45,995 nucleotides of DNA, taken from the IMG/VR virus record IMGVR_UViG_3300009433_001898, positions 1 to 45,995 of that record; one strand, 5' to 3'. The notes under the pieces are model-generated. The model was given only the letters and a program-made list of their open reading frames with translations. It ran no database searches and was not told the origin of the DNA. The position numbers were made by a program, and so were the translations under genes. The DNA is from a virus. Positions 38,480 through 45,278 of the stretch are shown one piece after another. Each line of letters opens with the position of its first letter. The stretch's first letter is position 1.

Positions 38480-39507
38480 ACCTCCAATGCTTCGACATAT
38501 AATGACTTGAGAATTCCATATATTTGATCTTTATTATCAAATTCAGAAACACAAGTTTCAAGAATAGACAAAGTATCTTCAATTTCAATATCACTGTTGA
38601 CTTCTTCTAGATCATATGAAAGATCTTCAATGATCTTAAGATCTGCAAGGTTGGCAGATTGTAATAGTCTAACAACTTTATCAAACTTAACTTGATCTTC
38701 TTTAGATTCTACTACTAGTTTGACAAAAGATCCTTCAAGTTTTTGAAGGTCAGTGTCTGACAAATAGATTGAATCATTATAATAAACTTTATTAAAAATA
38801 TTATATGTGTTTTGAAAAAATTTCAAATCAACAGTATCAGTATTTAGTATATGAAACCCCCTTCTCTGCTTATAGTCATTCCAGAAGAGTTGGTAGGGAT
38901 TACCCAAATAATTGATATGGTTTTTACGACTCTTCATATGGAAGTGTCCAGAGCATACCAGATCAAATTTCTCAAAGGGTGATGGATCGTCACCATGCTC
39001 CATCAGATGACCAGGCACTGCTTCAAATCCATTCAATTCCAGATGCCCCATACAAATCTTAGCATCAGTATCTTGCAAGAGATTAGTTGCTTGCTCACGA
39101 TTGCCATCACAGATCCAAGGAAGCAATAGCATCTTTGTGCCATCAAAATCTTTTTCAACTGGAGATTCAATGATATCGATGTTGTCATACCCACCTAAGA
39201 GGAGACTTGGAGCATTGACCTTTAATGTATTACGATAGTAAATATCATGATTACCACAGAGCATGGTCATCTGAATACCACGATCTGCTAATGGTTGAAA
39301 CCACATCTCCTTAGCAGCATCTAGAGAATTAAAATTAATACTCTTACGTTTATCAAAAGTATCACCCAAACATAAAATGTGAGTAATACCTTGCTTATCG
39401 ATTTGTGGTAAAACTATCTCGGAATAAAATTGCTGATACTTTTTGATGAAGTGTTGGTTATCATTACGGACACCAAAGTGCTGATCAGTTATCAATAAAA
39501 GTTTCAT
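38476..39507 (-). CDS. 47: Recombination endonuclease subunit gp47 (Mre11/SbcD-like)
   Basis: This 343-residue calcineurin-type phosphoesterase has the motifs ITDQHFGVRND, LCLGDTFDKRKS, LCGNHDIYYRN, GHLELNG and SGHFHMKSR, which bind two metal ions. It is the nuclease partner of gp46. T4 gp47 is 339 residues. The ATG overlaps the end of the upstream small gene by 23 nt. Confidence 0.95.
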   Translation of the reverse strand: MKLLLITDQHFGVRNDNQHFIKKYQQFYSEIVLPQIDKQGITHILCLGDTFDKRKSINFNSLDAAKEMWFQPLADRGIQMTMLCGNHDIYYRNTLKVNAPSLLLGGYDNIDIIESPVEKDFDGTKMLLLPWICDGNREQATNLLQDTDAKICMGHLELNGFEAVPGHLMEHGDDPSPFEKFDLVCSGHFHMKSRKNHINYLGNPYQLFWNDYKQRRGFHILNTDTVDLKFFQNTYNIFNKVYYNDSIYLSDTDLQKLEGSFVKLVVESKEDQVKFDKVVRLLQSANLADLKIIEDLSYDLEEVNSDIEIEDTLSILETCVSEFDNKDQIYGILKSLYVEALEV

Positions 39508-39670
39508 ACTGAATTACGAAGCGTTTGTATTGTGTAATACCTTTGTCATTGACCACTGTATGTGTAACGACTTTACTTTTTAGTAGCGATGCTGCCTGAT
39601 TAAGTAGTTGCACTGCTTTATCTTCTGTGGAAGATGTTGGTTTAGACCAGTAATCTTGAATAGAATCCAT
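39485..39670 (-). CDS. Hypothetical protein between gp55 and gp47, 61 aa
   Basis: A small protein with an amphipathic helix (EDKAVQLLNQAASLLKSKVV) and a beta-like end (GITQYKRFVIQYETFI). The start overlaps the gp55 stop in a TGATG arrangement and the end overlaps gp47 by 23 nt, which supports real translation. I do not recognise a family. It lies between the late sigma factor and a recombination nuclease. Confidence 0.7.
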   Translation of the reverse strand: MDSIQDYWSKPTSSTEDKAVQLLNQAASLLKSKVVTHTVVNDKGITQYKRFVIQYETFIDN

Positions 39671-40152
39671 CAGTACCTCATATTAGTTTCGATTCTATTC
39701 TTGATAGAATTCAAATCGGAATGGTTGTCATTGTCATCACTATGAAAGACTTGATCATAACCATTTTTCTCAATTAGTTTATCACGAATATCCATCTGTC
39801 GTTTTTCTTTTGCAATACGACGGAGGAATGCATAATAAATGATTTGTGTAAAATATGCAAATGGATTCTTTGACTTCTCAGGATCAAAGTTATCGATATA
39901 CTGCACACAGTTTTCAACACCATCACTAATCATGTCTTCTTTAAACATGTAGTTAATGAAGTTAGGGCGATAAGAAAGATGAGTAGCAATCTTCAGAAAG
40001 CATTCTGCTAGGTAATGTGTGATCAACGGTTTAGGTTTATCCAACATCTTTGCTTCTTTAACCTCCTGCCTATATGCAGTGATTGCTTTTAGAAACTCTT
40101 TATTATCAACATAGTGTTGTTTCTTTTTTGGAGACATTACTTTTGCTAGCAT
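39670..40152 (-). CDS. 55: Late-transcription sigma factor (gp55)
   Basis: This 160-residue sigma2-like factor directs host RNA polymerase to late promoters (TATAAATA-type), with gp45 as co-activator. It contains region-2-like sequence (YIDNFDPEKSKNPFAYFTQI, IYYAFLRRIAKEKRQMDIRD) that recognises the -10 box. T4 gp55 is 185 residues. The ATG at 40152 is used; a start at 40137 (MSPKKKQHYVDNKEF) fits homologues as well. It is preceded by a consensus sigma70 promoter, so host polymerase makes it early. Confidence 0.92.
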   Translation of the reverse strand: MLAKVMSPKKKQHYVDNKEFLKAITAYRQEVKEAKMLDKPKPLITHYLAECFLKIATHLSYRPNFINYMFKEDMISDGVENCVQYIDNFDPEKSKNPFAYFTQIIYYAFLRRIAKEKRQMDIRDKLIEKNGYDQVFHSDDNDNHSDLNSIKNRIETNMRY

Positions 40153-40174
40153 ATCTTTTACATATCATGAAACC

Positions 40175-40203
40175 ATAATACTAACTAATCAATCATATGT
40201 CAA
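40175..40203 (-). promoter_or_regulatory. Sigma70-type promoter for gp55
   Basis: On the minus strand TTGACA (40198-40203) is followed after exactly 17 nt by TATTAT (40175-40180), with the gp55 ATG 23 nt downstream of the -10 box. It lies in a 110-nt gap between gp55 and the Sm-like gene. Confidence 0.82.
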
Positions 40204-40262
40204 GCTTGACTATTCTAGTAATTATTATTATAATCAACCATGTAAGGGTTGAAAAGGAACTC

Positions 40263-40685
40263 TTAAAGGTTCTTCCATTGGTCTTCTAGTTTCTTTCTCA
40301 TCTCTGAAACTTTACCGACTAGACCCATATTTTCATTGATGGGTGTTTCAAACTCAGCAGTATCTTCACCTGATTCTTTTCTCAACCAAAATTTATACAT
40401 AATAATTGCTTCCATTGACATGGGTGCAATAGTCACAATATCAGATTCTCTTACAATATAAAAGTCTTCATCCGACCACATCATCCATTTAGATAATCCC
40501 ATTGCCATAACAATTTGACCATCCTTTTCAATAGGATTCATTGATGGTGTTGCTGGATCTGAAATGAAAAGTATACTCTCATCATTTTCTTCTGTAGCAA
40601 TTAGATTGCCCAAGATCTCTTCTCCAGATACTAACTTAATAGTCCCGTAGAATTCGTTGTCGTGGCGGATATAATTAATTGTCAT
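40263..40685 (-). CDS. Sm-like phage protein, 140 aa
   Basis: The N-terminal FYGTIKLVSGEEILGNLIAT, followed by strands SILFISDPATPSMNPIEK and a central SKWMMWSDEDFYIVRESDIV, then TIAPMSMEAIIMYKFWLRKE, matches the order of an Sm-type barrel plus C-terminal helix and the paralogue at 22180-22608. It shares ATGA with uvsW. Ring-forming RNA-binding function is inferred from fold only. Confidence 0.7.
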   Translation of the reverse strand: MTINYIRHDNEFYGTIKLVSGEEILGNLIATEENDESILFISDPATPSMNPIEKDGQIVMAMGLSKWMMWSDEDFYIVRESDIVTIAPMSMEAIIMYKFWLRKESGEDTAEFETPINENMGLVGKVSEMRKKLEDQWKNL

Positions 40686-42145
40686 TTCCTAAAATTTATT
40701 TTAGTAACTTCATAGTTAAATTTTTCTTCATCATATATTTTCATTCTTTCGACAAGATGTCTTAAAGTATAATTATGATGATTACCTTTGGAGCAATCAT
40801 CTGCAATGTCATACAGCACTGCTTGTGCTTTGTTATCCCCTTTACGCAAGACACGTCCAATAGACTGGAGGTTTCTTACTCGTGATTTGGATGGACTTGC
40901 AAAGATTACATTATGTAGATTACGAATGTTAATGCCTGTAGAGAATGTGCCATAGGATGCAAGAATGATTGCATCTTTTTCCTGCTCACATATCCTGCGA
41001 GCCTCTTCTCTTTCAACAGCATCTACACCACCATGAATAAAGAAGATCTTTCGATTTTCATTCACCTTAGTATTTAGTAACTCCCAAAGAGGGTCTCCGT
41101 GCTTTTCAATGTAGTTGAATAGAATCAAAGTGTTACCATCCAAATCATTCGCTAAGTTACAAATTAACTTATTTCTCTTTGGATGTGATATTATATAATC
41201 CATCTCCTGTTGATAGTGATCAAATGGCACATGACCATGTTTTAGTAGAAGGATCTTTACCTGAAGGGGAGTCAGTTGACCTTTTGCCATCAACTCTGCC
41301 GTTGAGGTCACCTTGTCGCAGCGCCCAAATAAACCCTCAAGAACCAGTTGATGAGTGTGCATCCCATCCAACGTGCCTGTCAGCCCAACTCTATACTTTG
41401 CGTCATAACATTTCGTCAAAATGCCAGTAAGACTTTTTGCTTTGTATAGGTGTGCTTCGTCTCCAATAACTACATCAAATTTTGCAAAAAATTTACGAGA
41501 TTCTTTATAGATGCTTTGCCATGTAGAAATTACAACAGGGGCATCAGTATACTTCTCACGTCCTCCCATAATTTGATGCACATAAGAGTCTGCTGACCAC
41601 CCATAATCTTTAAAGTCATTTGTTAGTTGAGACACCAAAGATGTAGTAGGCACAATGATAAGTATTTGTCTATCCTGTTTCAGATGCCAACGAACTAATG
41701 CGTAAATAATTAATGATTTGCCTGATCCCGTGGGGGATAGTAAAAGTTTGCGACGATATTTAAGTGCTGAGAAAACTGCCTTGAGTTGGTAATCTCGGAT
41801 CTTGAAAGGTAATCCCAGAGTCCTAATAAAAAACGCTGTGCTTTCAGGTGTGACATAATCTTCCTCTACATCAGGTAATCCATAGTAGTTGTTATCTTTT
41901 ATGATATATTCATACCCTTTATCTTCTAGGTATTCACACAGATAATCGTAAAGACCCACATATATTTCCCCAGTGCCAGGAGAATATAAGCGGATCTTTC
42001 CATCCCATACTCGATTTTTATATTGGGGCATAAACTTTGCACCAGGAACATCAAATGAAAAGTGCTCACTTAATTCCTTATGCAGATGCTGCTCCCCTTC
42101 AACTTTTAGGTAAACTTCATTCTTCTTACTGATAGTAACAGTCAT
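40682..42145 (-). CDS. uvsW: DNA/RNA helicase UvsW
   Basis: This 487-residue superfamily 2 helicase has motif I LLSPTGSGKSLI, II VIGDEAHLYK (DEAH), III GLTGTLDG, V FSTGINIRN and VI QSIGRVLRKG. It branch-migrates recombination intermediates, unwinds R-loops and shifts replication from origin-dependent to recombination-dependent mode. T4 UvsW is 503 residues. The N-terminal region (about 1-110) holds the UvsW-specific DNA-binding part. It shares ATGA with uvsY. Confidence 0.95.
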   Translation of the reverse strand: MTVTISKKNEVYLKVEGEQHLHKELSEHFSFDVPGAKFMPQYKNRVWDGKIRLYSPGTGEIYVGLYDYLCEYLEDKGYEYIIKDNNYYGLPDVEEDYVTPESTAFFIRTLGLPFKIRDYQLKAVFSALKYRRKLLLSPTGSGKSLIIYALVRWHLKQDRQILIIVPTTSLVSQLTNDFKDYGWSADSYVHQIMGGREKYTDAPVVISTWQSIYKESRKFFAKFDVVIGDEAHLYKAKSLTGILTKCYDAKYRVGLTGTLDGMHTHQLVLEGLFGRCDKVTSTAELMAKGQLTPLQVKILLLKHGHVPFDHYQQEMDYIISHPKRNKLICNLANDLDGNTLILFNYIEKHGDPLWELLNTKVNENRKIFFIHGGVDAVEREEARRICEQEKDAIILASYGTFSTGINIRNLHNVIFASPSKSRVRNLQSIGRVLRKGDNKAQAVLYDIADDCSKGNHHNYTLRHLVERMKIYDEEKFNYEVTKINFRK

Positions 42146-42585
42146 CTAATACCATAATACTTCACAATATCAATAGTATTCTTAATAGCAAATCCACGAC
42201 TGTCGATCTGTTTAAGTATCCTATCAATACAATTTATACAAGTTTCAAGGTAGTCAATTTTCTGTTGTGCTTTAGTTAAGTCTGGATCGCTATCAATGTA
42301 AATACTCAGATCACCTTTCAATACTTTCAATAGGAAGGGTTTCTCTTTATATACCGAGGCAGGTGCTTTACCTGAATAGTATTCAAACTTCTCACGCAGT
42401 AATACCTTGCGCTTTACGTCTGCTTCTGATAGCATCAGTTTGAATTGATTATAAAATTGGATATATTTTGCATGTAGTCTAGGTGTTTCCATGCTATCAT
42501 TTGCCAATAGTTCAGGCAACTCTCTATGATCAAAGAATGATTCTGAATCCTTTGCCCACATCTCCTCAATTTTTTCTAGATTCAT
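42142..42585 (-). CDS. uvsY: Recombination mediator UvsY
   Basis: The sequence pattern matches T4 UvsY: helical N-terminus (HAKYIQFYNQFKLMLSEADV), KVLLREKFEYYSGKAPASVY, a middle VLKGDLSIYIDSDPDL and the end CINCIDRILKQIDSRGFAIK. UvsY loads UvsX onto gp32-coated ssDNA. At 147 residues it is close to T4 (137). The ATG overlaps the stop of the tail-tube-fold gene (TAATG). Confidence 0.92.
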   Translation of the reverse strand: MNLEKIEEMWAKDSESFFDHRELPELLANDSMETPRLHAKYIQFYNQFKLMLSEADVKRKVLLREKFEYYSGKAPASVYKEKPFLLKVLKGDLSIYIDSDPDLTKAQQKIDYLETCINCIDRILKQIDSRGFAIKNTIDIVKYYGIR

Positions 42586-43139
42586 TAACTAAGTCTCTTA
42601 TCGCGAGTATTCAATTCACCTTGTCGGATTTCATATCCAAGATATCTAAATTGGACTGATGCCATGGCATACTCTGTGCCATCAATTGTAGCATTAAATT
42701 CGAGTGCTGACAAACTTATAGGGAATAAGTCTTTAAACACCACGTTAAAATTCATGTTGAAGTTACTGTTGAGCACAGTCAACGTGCCATCAGCATATAG
42801 ATCATTGTTTCCAAATAGTGCTTGCATCTTTGTGCGATACTCGGATCTTTCAAAGACCGTATCTGGAGTACCTAGACCACGCAACCAGTTGTGGAGAATC
42901 ATAAAATTTTCAAGATCCTCATCAATAATAAATTGAAGTTGGAAAGGATCATATTCTGCAAACCCTTCTATTGGCAATCCACGCAGCGGTGTAGATTGAT
43001 TTGCTACGTTGACGTTAATAGAAGGGATGTTTGCTGACTGAGCAAAGTAGGCAATCTTTGGGAAACGAGCTAAACTAAACTTAAATCCAATTGGAGATAA
43101 GAAGTTTTGATTCTCAATCTGTTTATTCCAGGTTGCCAT
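42585..43139 (-). CDS. Tail-tube-fold virion/baseplate protein, 184 aa
   Basis: The sequence FKFSLARFPKIAYFAQSANI, then PLRGLPIEGFAEYDPFQLQF, IIDEDLENFMILHNWLRGLG and a C-terminal QFRYLGYEIRQ follow the pattern of the gp19/gp54 tail-tube family (a beta-sandwich with a long loop and the YDPFxLxFxIDEDLENF strand). It could be a baseplate component or tube initiator. It is placed before uvsY in a recombination operon. The exact T4 counterpart is not clear. Confidence 0.75.
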   Translation of the reverse strand: MATWNKQIENQNFLSPIGFKFSLARFPKIAYFAQSANIPSINVNVANQSTPLRGLPIEGFAEYDPFQLQFIIDEDLENFMILHNWLRGLGTPDTVFERSEYRTKMQALFGNNDLYADGTLTVLNSNFNMNFNVVFKDLFPISLSALEFNATIDGTEYAMASVQFRYLGYEIRQGELNTRDKRLS

Positions 43140-43159
43140 AAGACATACTATGCTACATC

Positions 43160-43318
43160 TTATTTATCTTCATTATGCCAGAAGTCTTCCCAGTCTTCTT
43201 TAGTTACTTCTACTTCCTTCCAACTTCCACCAACACCACCATCCATGTTGACGACAATATCTTTATCTGGTTTGATACCTTCTGGAAGTAGATCATCAAT
43301 AAAATCTAAGTCTCTCAT
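43160..43318 (-). CDS. Small acidic protein, 52 aa
   Basis: A short frame starting at 43318 (MRDLDFIDDLLPEGIKPDKD) ends in DWEDFWHNEDK. It is acidic with a Gly-rich turn (NMDGGVGGSWKEV). The start shares ATGA with the preceding 54-aa gene. It is one of three tiny genes in the 43.1-43.9 kb gap that would otherwise be gene-free. Function unknown. Confidence 0.65.
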   Translation of the reverse strand: MRDLDFIDDLLPEGIKPDKDIVVNMDGGVGGSWKEVEVTKEDWEDFWHNEDK

Positions 43319-43479
43319 GTGCGCCATTCTTGTAGGATGTTTAAGACTTCATTATAGGCATTATGAGCACCTTTGTGGAATTCTTCATTTTTATTTTCAG
43401 ATTCCCGATCATACAATGATGTCTTCAACTTATGTATCCTACATTCTAATTCATTTTTATTCATAGGATTTCTAGGCAT
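43315..43479 (-). CDS. Small helical protein, 54 aa
   Basis: The frame from 43479 reads MPRNPMNKNELECRIHKLKT then SLYDRESENKNEEFHKGAHN and AYNEVLNILQEWRT: one long helix-turn-helix of coiled-coil type. I have an impression that similar proteins recur in cyanomyoviruses, not verified. A TATAAT box lies just upstream of the start (about 43490-43495). Function unknown. Confidence 0.7.
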   Translation of the reverse strand: MPRNPMNKNELECRIHKLKTSLYDRESENKNEEFHKGAHNAYNEVLNILQEWRT

Positions 43480-43506
43480 ACTGTCCTCACATTATACAGT
43501 ATTTAA

Positions 43507-43530
43507 CAAAAAAGCACCCACTAGGGGTGC
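43507..43530 (-). terminator. Rho-independent terminator
   Basis: On the minus strand GCACCC and GGGTGC form a 6-bp stem with a short loop, followed by TTTTTTGTT. It ends the 52-aa gene at 43559-43717. Confidence 0.85.
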
Positions 43531-43558
43531 TGTCACAGGGTTTACTGTTAGGACATTC

Positions 43559-43717
43559 TCATATAAGTAACTCCTTACAGATTTTTTTACATGATGTATG
43601 ATTTTGAATATCGCACTCAATTAGGCATTCATAATAATCATTTAAGTTTGCCTCTTCAACAGTTTCCTCAAAATGTCTCCACTCGTTGAGTTGATTTCTT
43701 GATGTTAAATTGTGCAT
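43559..43717 (-). CDS. Small protein with paired cysteines, 52 aa
   Basis: The frame from 43717 reads MHNLTSRNQLNEWRHFEETV, then ANLNDYYECLIECDIQNHTS and CKKICKELL. Four cysteines in CLIEC and CKKIC pattern could bind metal or form disulfides. A GGTGGAAG ribosome site precedes the ATG. It stands between the terminator of gp23 and its own terminator. Unknown function. Confidence 0.65.
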   Translation of the reverse strand: MHNLTSRNQLNEWRHFEETVEEANLNDYYECLIECDIQNHTSCKKICKELLI

Positions 43718-43785
43718 TTCTTCCACCTTAAGTTTAAAATATAATGTAAAGGATTTTCAGATCATGGTAGTCTCTAATTCTGTTA

Positions 43786-43793
43786 CTATTTAG
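43786..43793 (-). promoter_or_regulatory. Late-type promoter CTAAATAG
   Basis: CTAAATAG lies after the gp23 terminator and 69 nt before the 52-aa gene. It matches the other late-type octamers, though the distance to the ATG is longer than typical. Confidence 0.5.
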
Positions 43794-43823
43794 TCAGCGT
43801 ATGCTAACTTAATGAAGAAAAGG

Positions 43824-43851
43824 CACAAAAAAAGAGACCCCGTAGGGTCTC
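43824..43851 (-). terminator. Rho-independent terminator of gp23
   Basis: On the minus strand GAGACCC-TACG-GGGTCTC followed by seven T is a strong terminator just after the gp23 stop at 43873. It should separate the abundant capsid message from what follows. Confidence 0.92.
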
Positions 43852-43872
43852 TGTGAAGATTGTGATCTCTGA

Positions 43873-45240
43873 TCACATGAGGTTGGTAACCTTAACGCGA
43901 CGGTAGTAGCGGTTGAGGTTAGCATTGAGAGCGCCTTGACCCTGTGTGAGACCTTCAGCGAAGGGATTTGCGACCATGCCGTAGCGGGTCTTAAATCCGA
44001 TCTTGGGTTGGAAGGTGTCCTGACCCACTGCACGGACCATCTGGAGAGGCACGTAAGGGCAGTAGAAGAGACCTGCGTCATAAGCACTGCTGCCTTTGTA
44101 ACCAGACACGTAGAAGTGGTTATCGGAAACGTTAGCAGAGTAAGGATCGACATACACCTTGATGCGACCGTTGAGGGTGCCCACCAGAGTGGAGGAGTTG
44201 TCGTCAACTTGACCCAATCCACCAACAGCACCAGAGATGCCACTGGAGTAGTCGAGCACGCCAGCCATGGAGAGAGCAGATGCCACATCAGCAGAGCAGA
44301 TGAGGATGTTGCCTTTCCCGCGACGAGTCTCATGACCGATTGCATTCATGTCTCTCTCAATTTGGAAGAGAAGACCTTTGAATTTCTCAACAGACCAGCG
44401 ACCGTTGGAGTCAACGTCGAGGTCAAACGTGCCTGCAGTTGCAGTGTTGTTCTGAGCACCAGGACGAGCAATCTTGTAAACAGTACGGACAACCTCACGG
44501 TTGATCTCTGCCAGCACTTCAGTGCTGAGGATGTTTGCAAGCTCGCTTTCGGCATCCAGACCATGGACTGCCTTAAGGTCCTGAGCAAGCTCAAGACTGT
44601 ATTCTGCTTTCAGAGCGCGTGACTTCGCAGTAACGGTGACCTTCTCGATCGAGAAGCCCATTTCGTTGAAGTGGTTGGAAGCGCCATCACCCAGTGCTTC
44701 AGACTGAGCGGTTGTCATGCCCTGACCACCAATGGTGTAGTTACCAGCAGCGTCAGCAAGCAGACCAGGATTAGATCCAGTCTGAGTGTTGGATGCAAGA
44801 CCGTTTGCACTATTCTCGGAAGAATGCTCAGAGTTAGCTTCGTTGAAGAATGCCTCAACAGCACTGTTGTTGATGTCTCTGTTGGTGCCCTGTGTGGAGC
44901 GCATCGCGAAGATGAGTCCAGTAGGACCTGTCATAGGCTGGACGCCACAGATGTCATAAGCAATAAGCTTAGGCATCGAGCGACGGATGAGACTGATCAG
45001 CACAGGGTCGAAACCTGCAACAGGACCAGTTGCGGTGCTACCGCCACTGAAACCAGTACCGCCCAAGCTGTTGGTAGGTGCTGCTTCGTTGATCATCCCA
45101 CGCTCTTCGCGGAGGAAATTTTCTTGGTTTTCCAGGAGGACCGAGGTAACCGCCTTTCTGTATGAATCCTTAATAGGATCGAGCTCCGAATGCTCAAGAA
45201 TGGGGTTCCACTTTTCCTGGAGATGTTCTGCGTTAAACAT
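43873..45240 (-). CDS. 23: Major capsid protein (gp23)
   Basis: This 455-residue protein is the hexamer-forming capsid subunit with HK97 fold (MPKLIAYDICGVQPMTGPTG; YGMVANPFAEG; RRVKVTNLM). T4 gp23 is 521 residues. The N-terminus MFNAEHLQEKWNPILEHSEL acts as a scaffold-like delta domain. A prohead-protease site is evident at GMINE-AAPT (I-x-E then Ala), so the mature form should begin at Ala53. The following GGTGFSGG...GPVAGFDP arm is shared with the 9392-9769 protein. A strong terminator follows. Confidence 0.97.
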   Translation of the reverse strand: MFNAEHLQEKWNPILEHSELDPIKDSYRKAVTSVLLENQENFLREERGMINEAAPTNSLGGTGFSGGSTATGPVAGFDPVLISLIRRSMPKLIAYDICGVQPMTGPTGLIFAMRSTQGTNRDINNSAVEAFFNEANSEHSSENSANGLASNTQTGSNPGLLADAAGNYTIGGQGMTTAQSEALGDGASNHFNEMGFSIEKVTVTAKSRALKAEYSLELAQDLKAVHGLDAESELANILSTEVLAEINREVVRTVYKIARPGAQNNTATAGTFDLDVDSNGRWSVEKFKGLLFQIERDMNAIGHETRRGKGNILICSADVASALSMAGVLDYSSGISGAVGGLGQVDDNSSTLVGTLNGRIKVYVDPYSANVSDNHFYVSGYKGSSAYDAGLFYCPYVPLQMVRAVGQDTFQPKIGFKTRYGMVANPFAEGLTQGQGALNANLNRYYRRVKVTNLM

Positions 45241-45278
45241 TGGATCTCCTAGTTATTCTTTGGAATTTGGATTAGTAA

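Noticed and set aside
40204-40262. Terminator between the 140-aa Sm-like gene and the gp55 promoter
   Set aside because: The gap is AT-rich but no convincing GC-rich stem followed by a T-tract could be drawn.
43936-44622. Plus-strand open frame of 228 codons
   Set aside because: Antisense to gp23; the open frame reflects the strong codon bias of the capsid gene and has no supporting signals.
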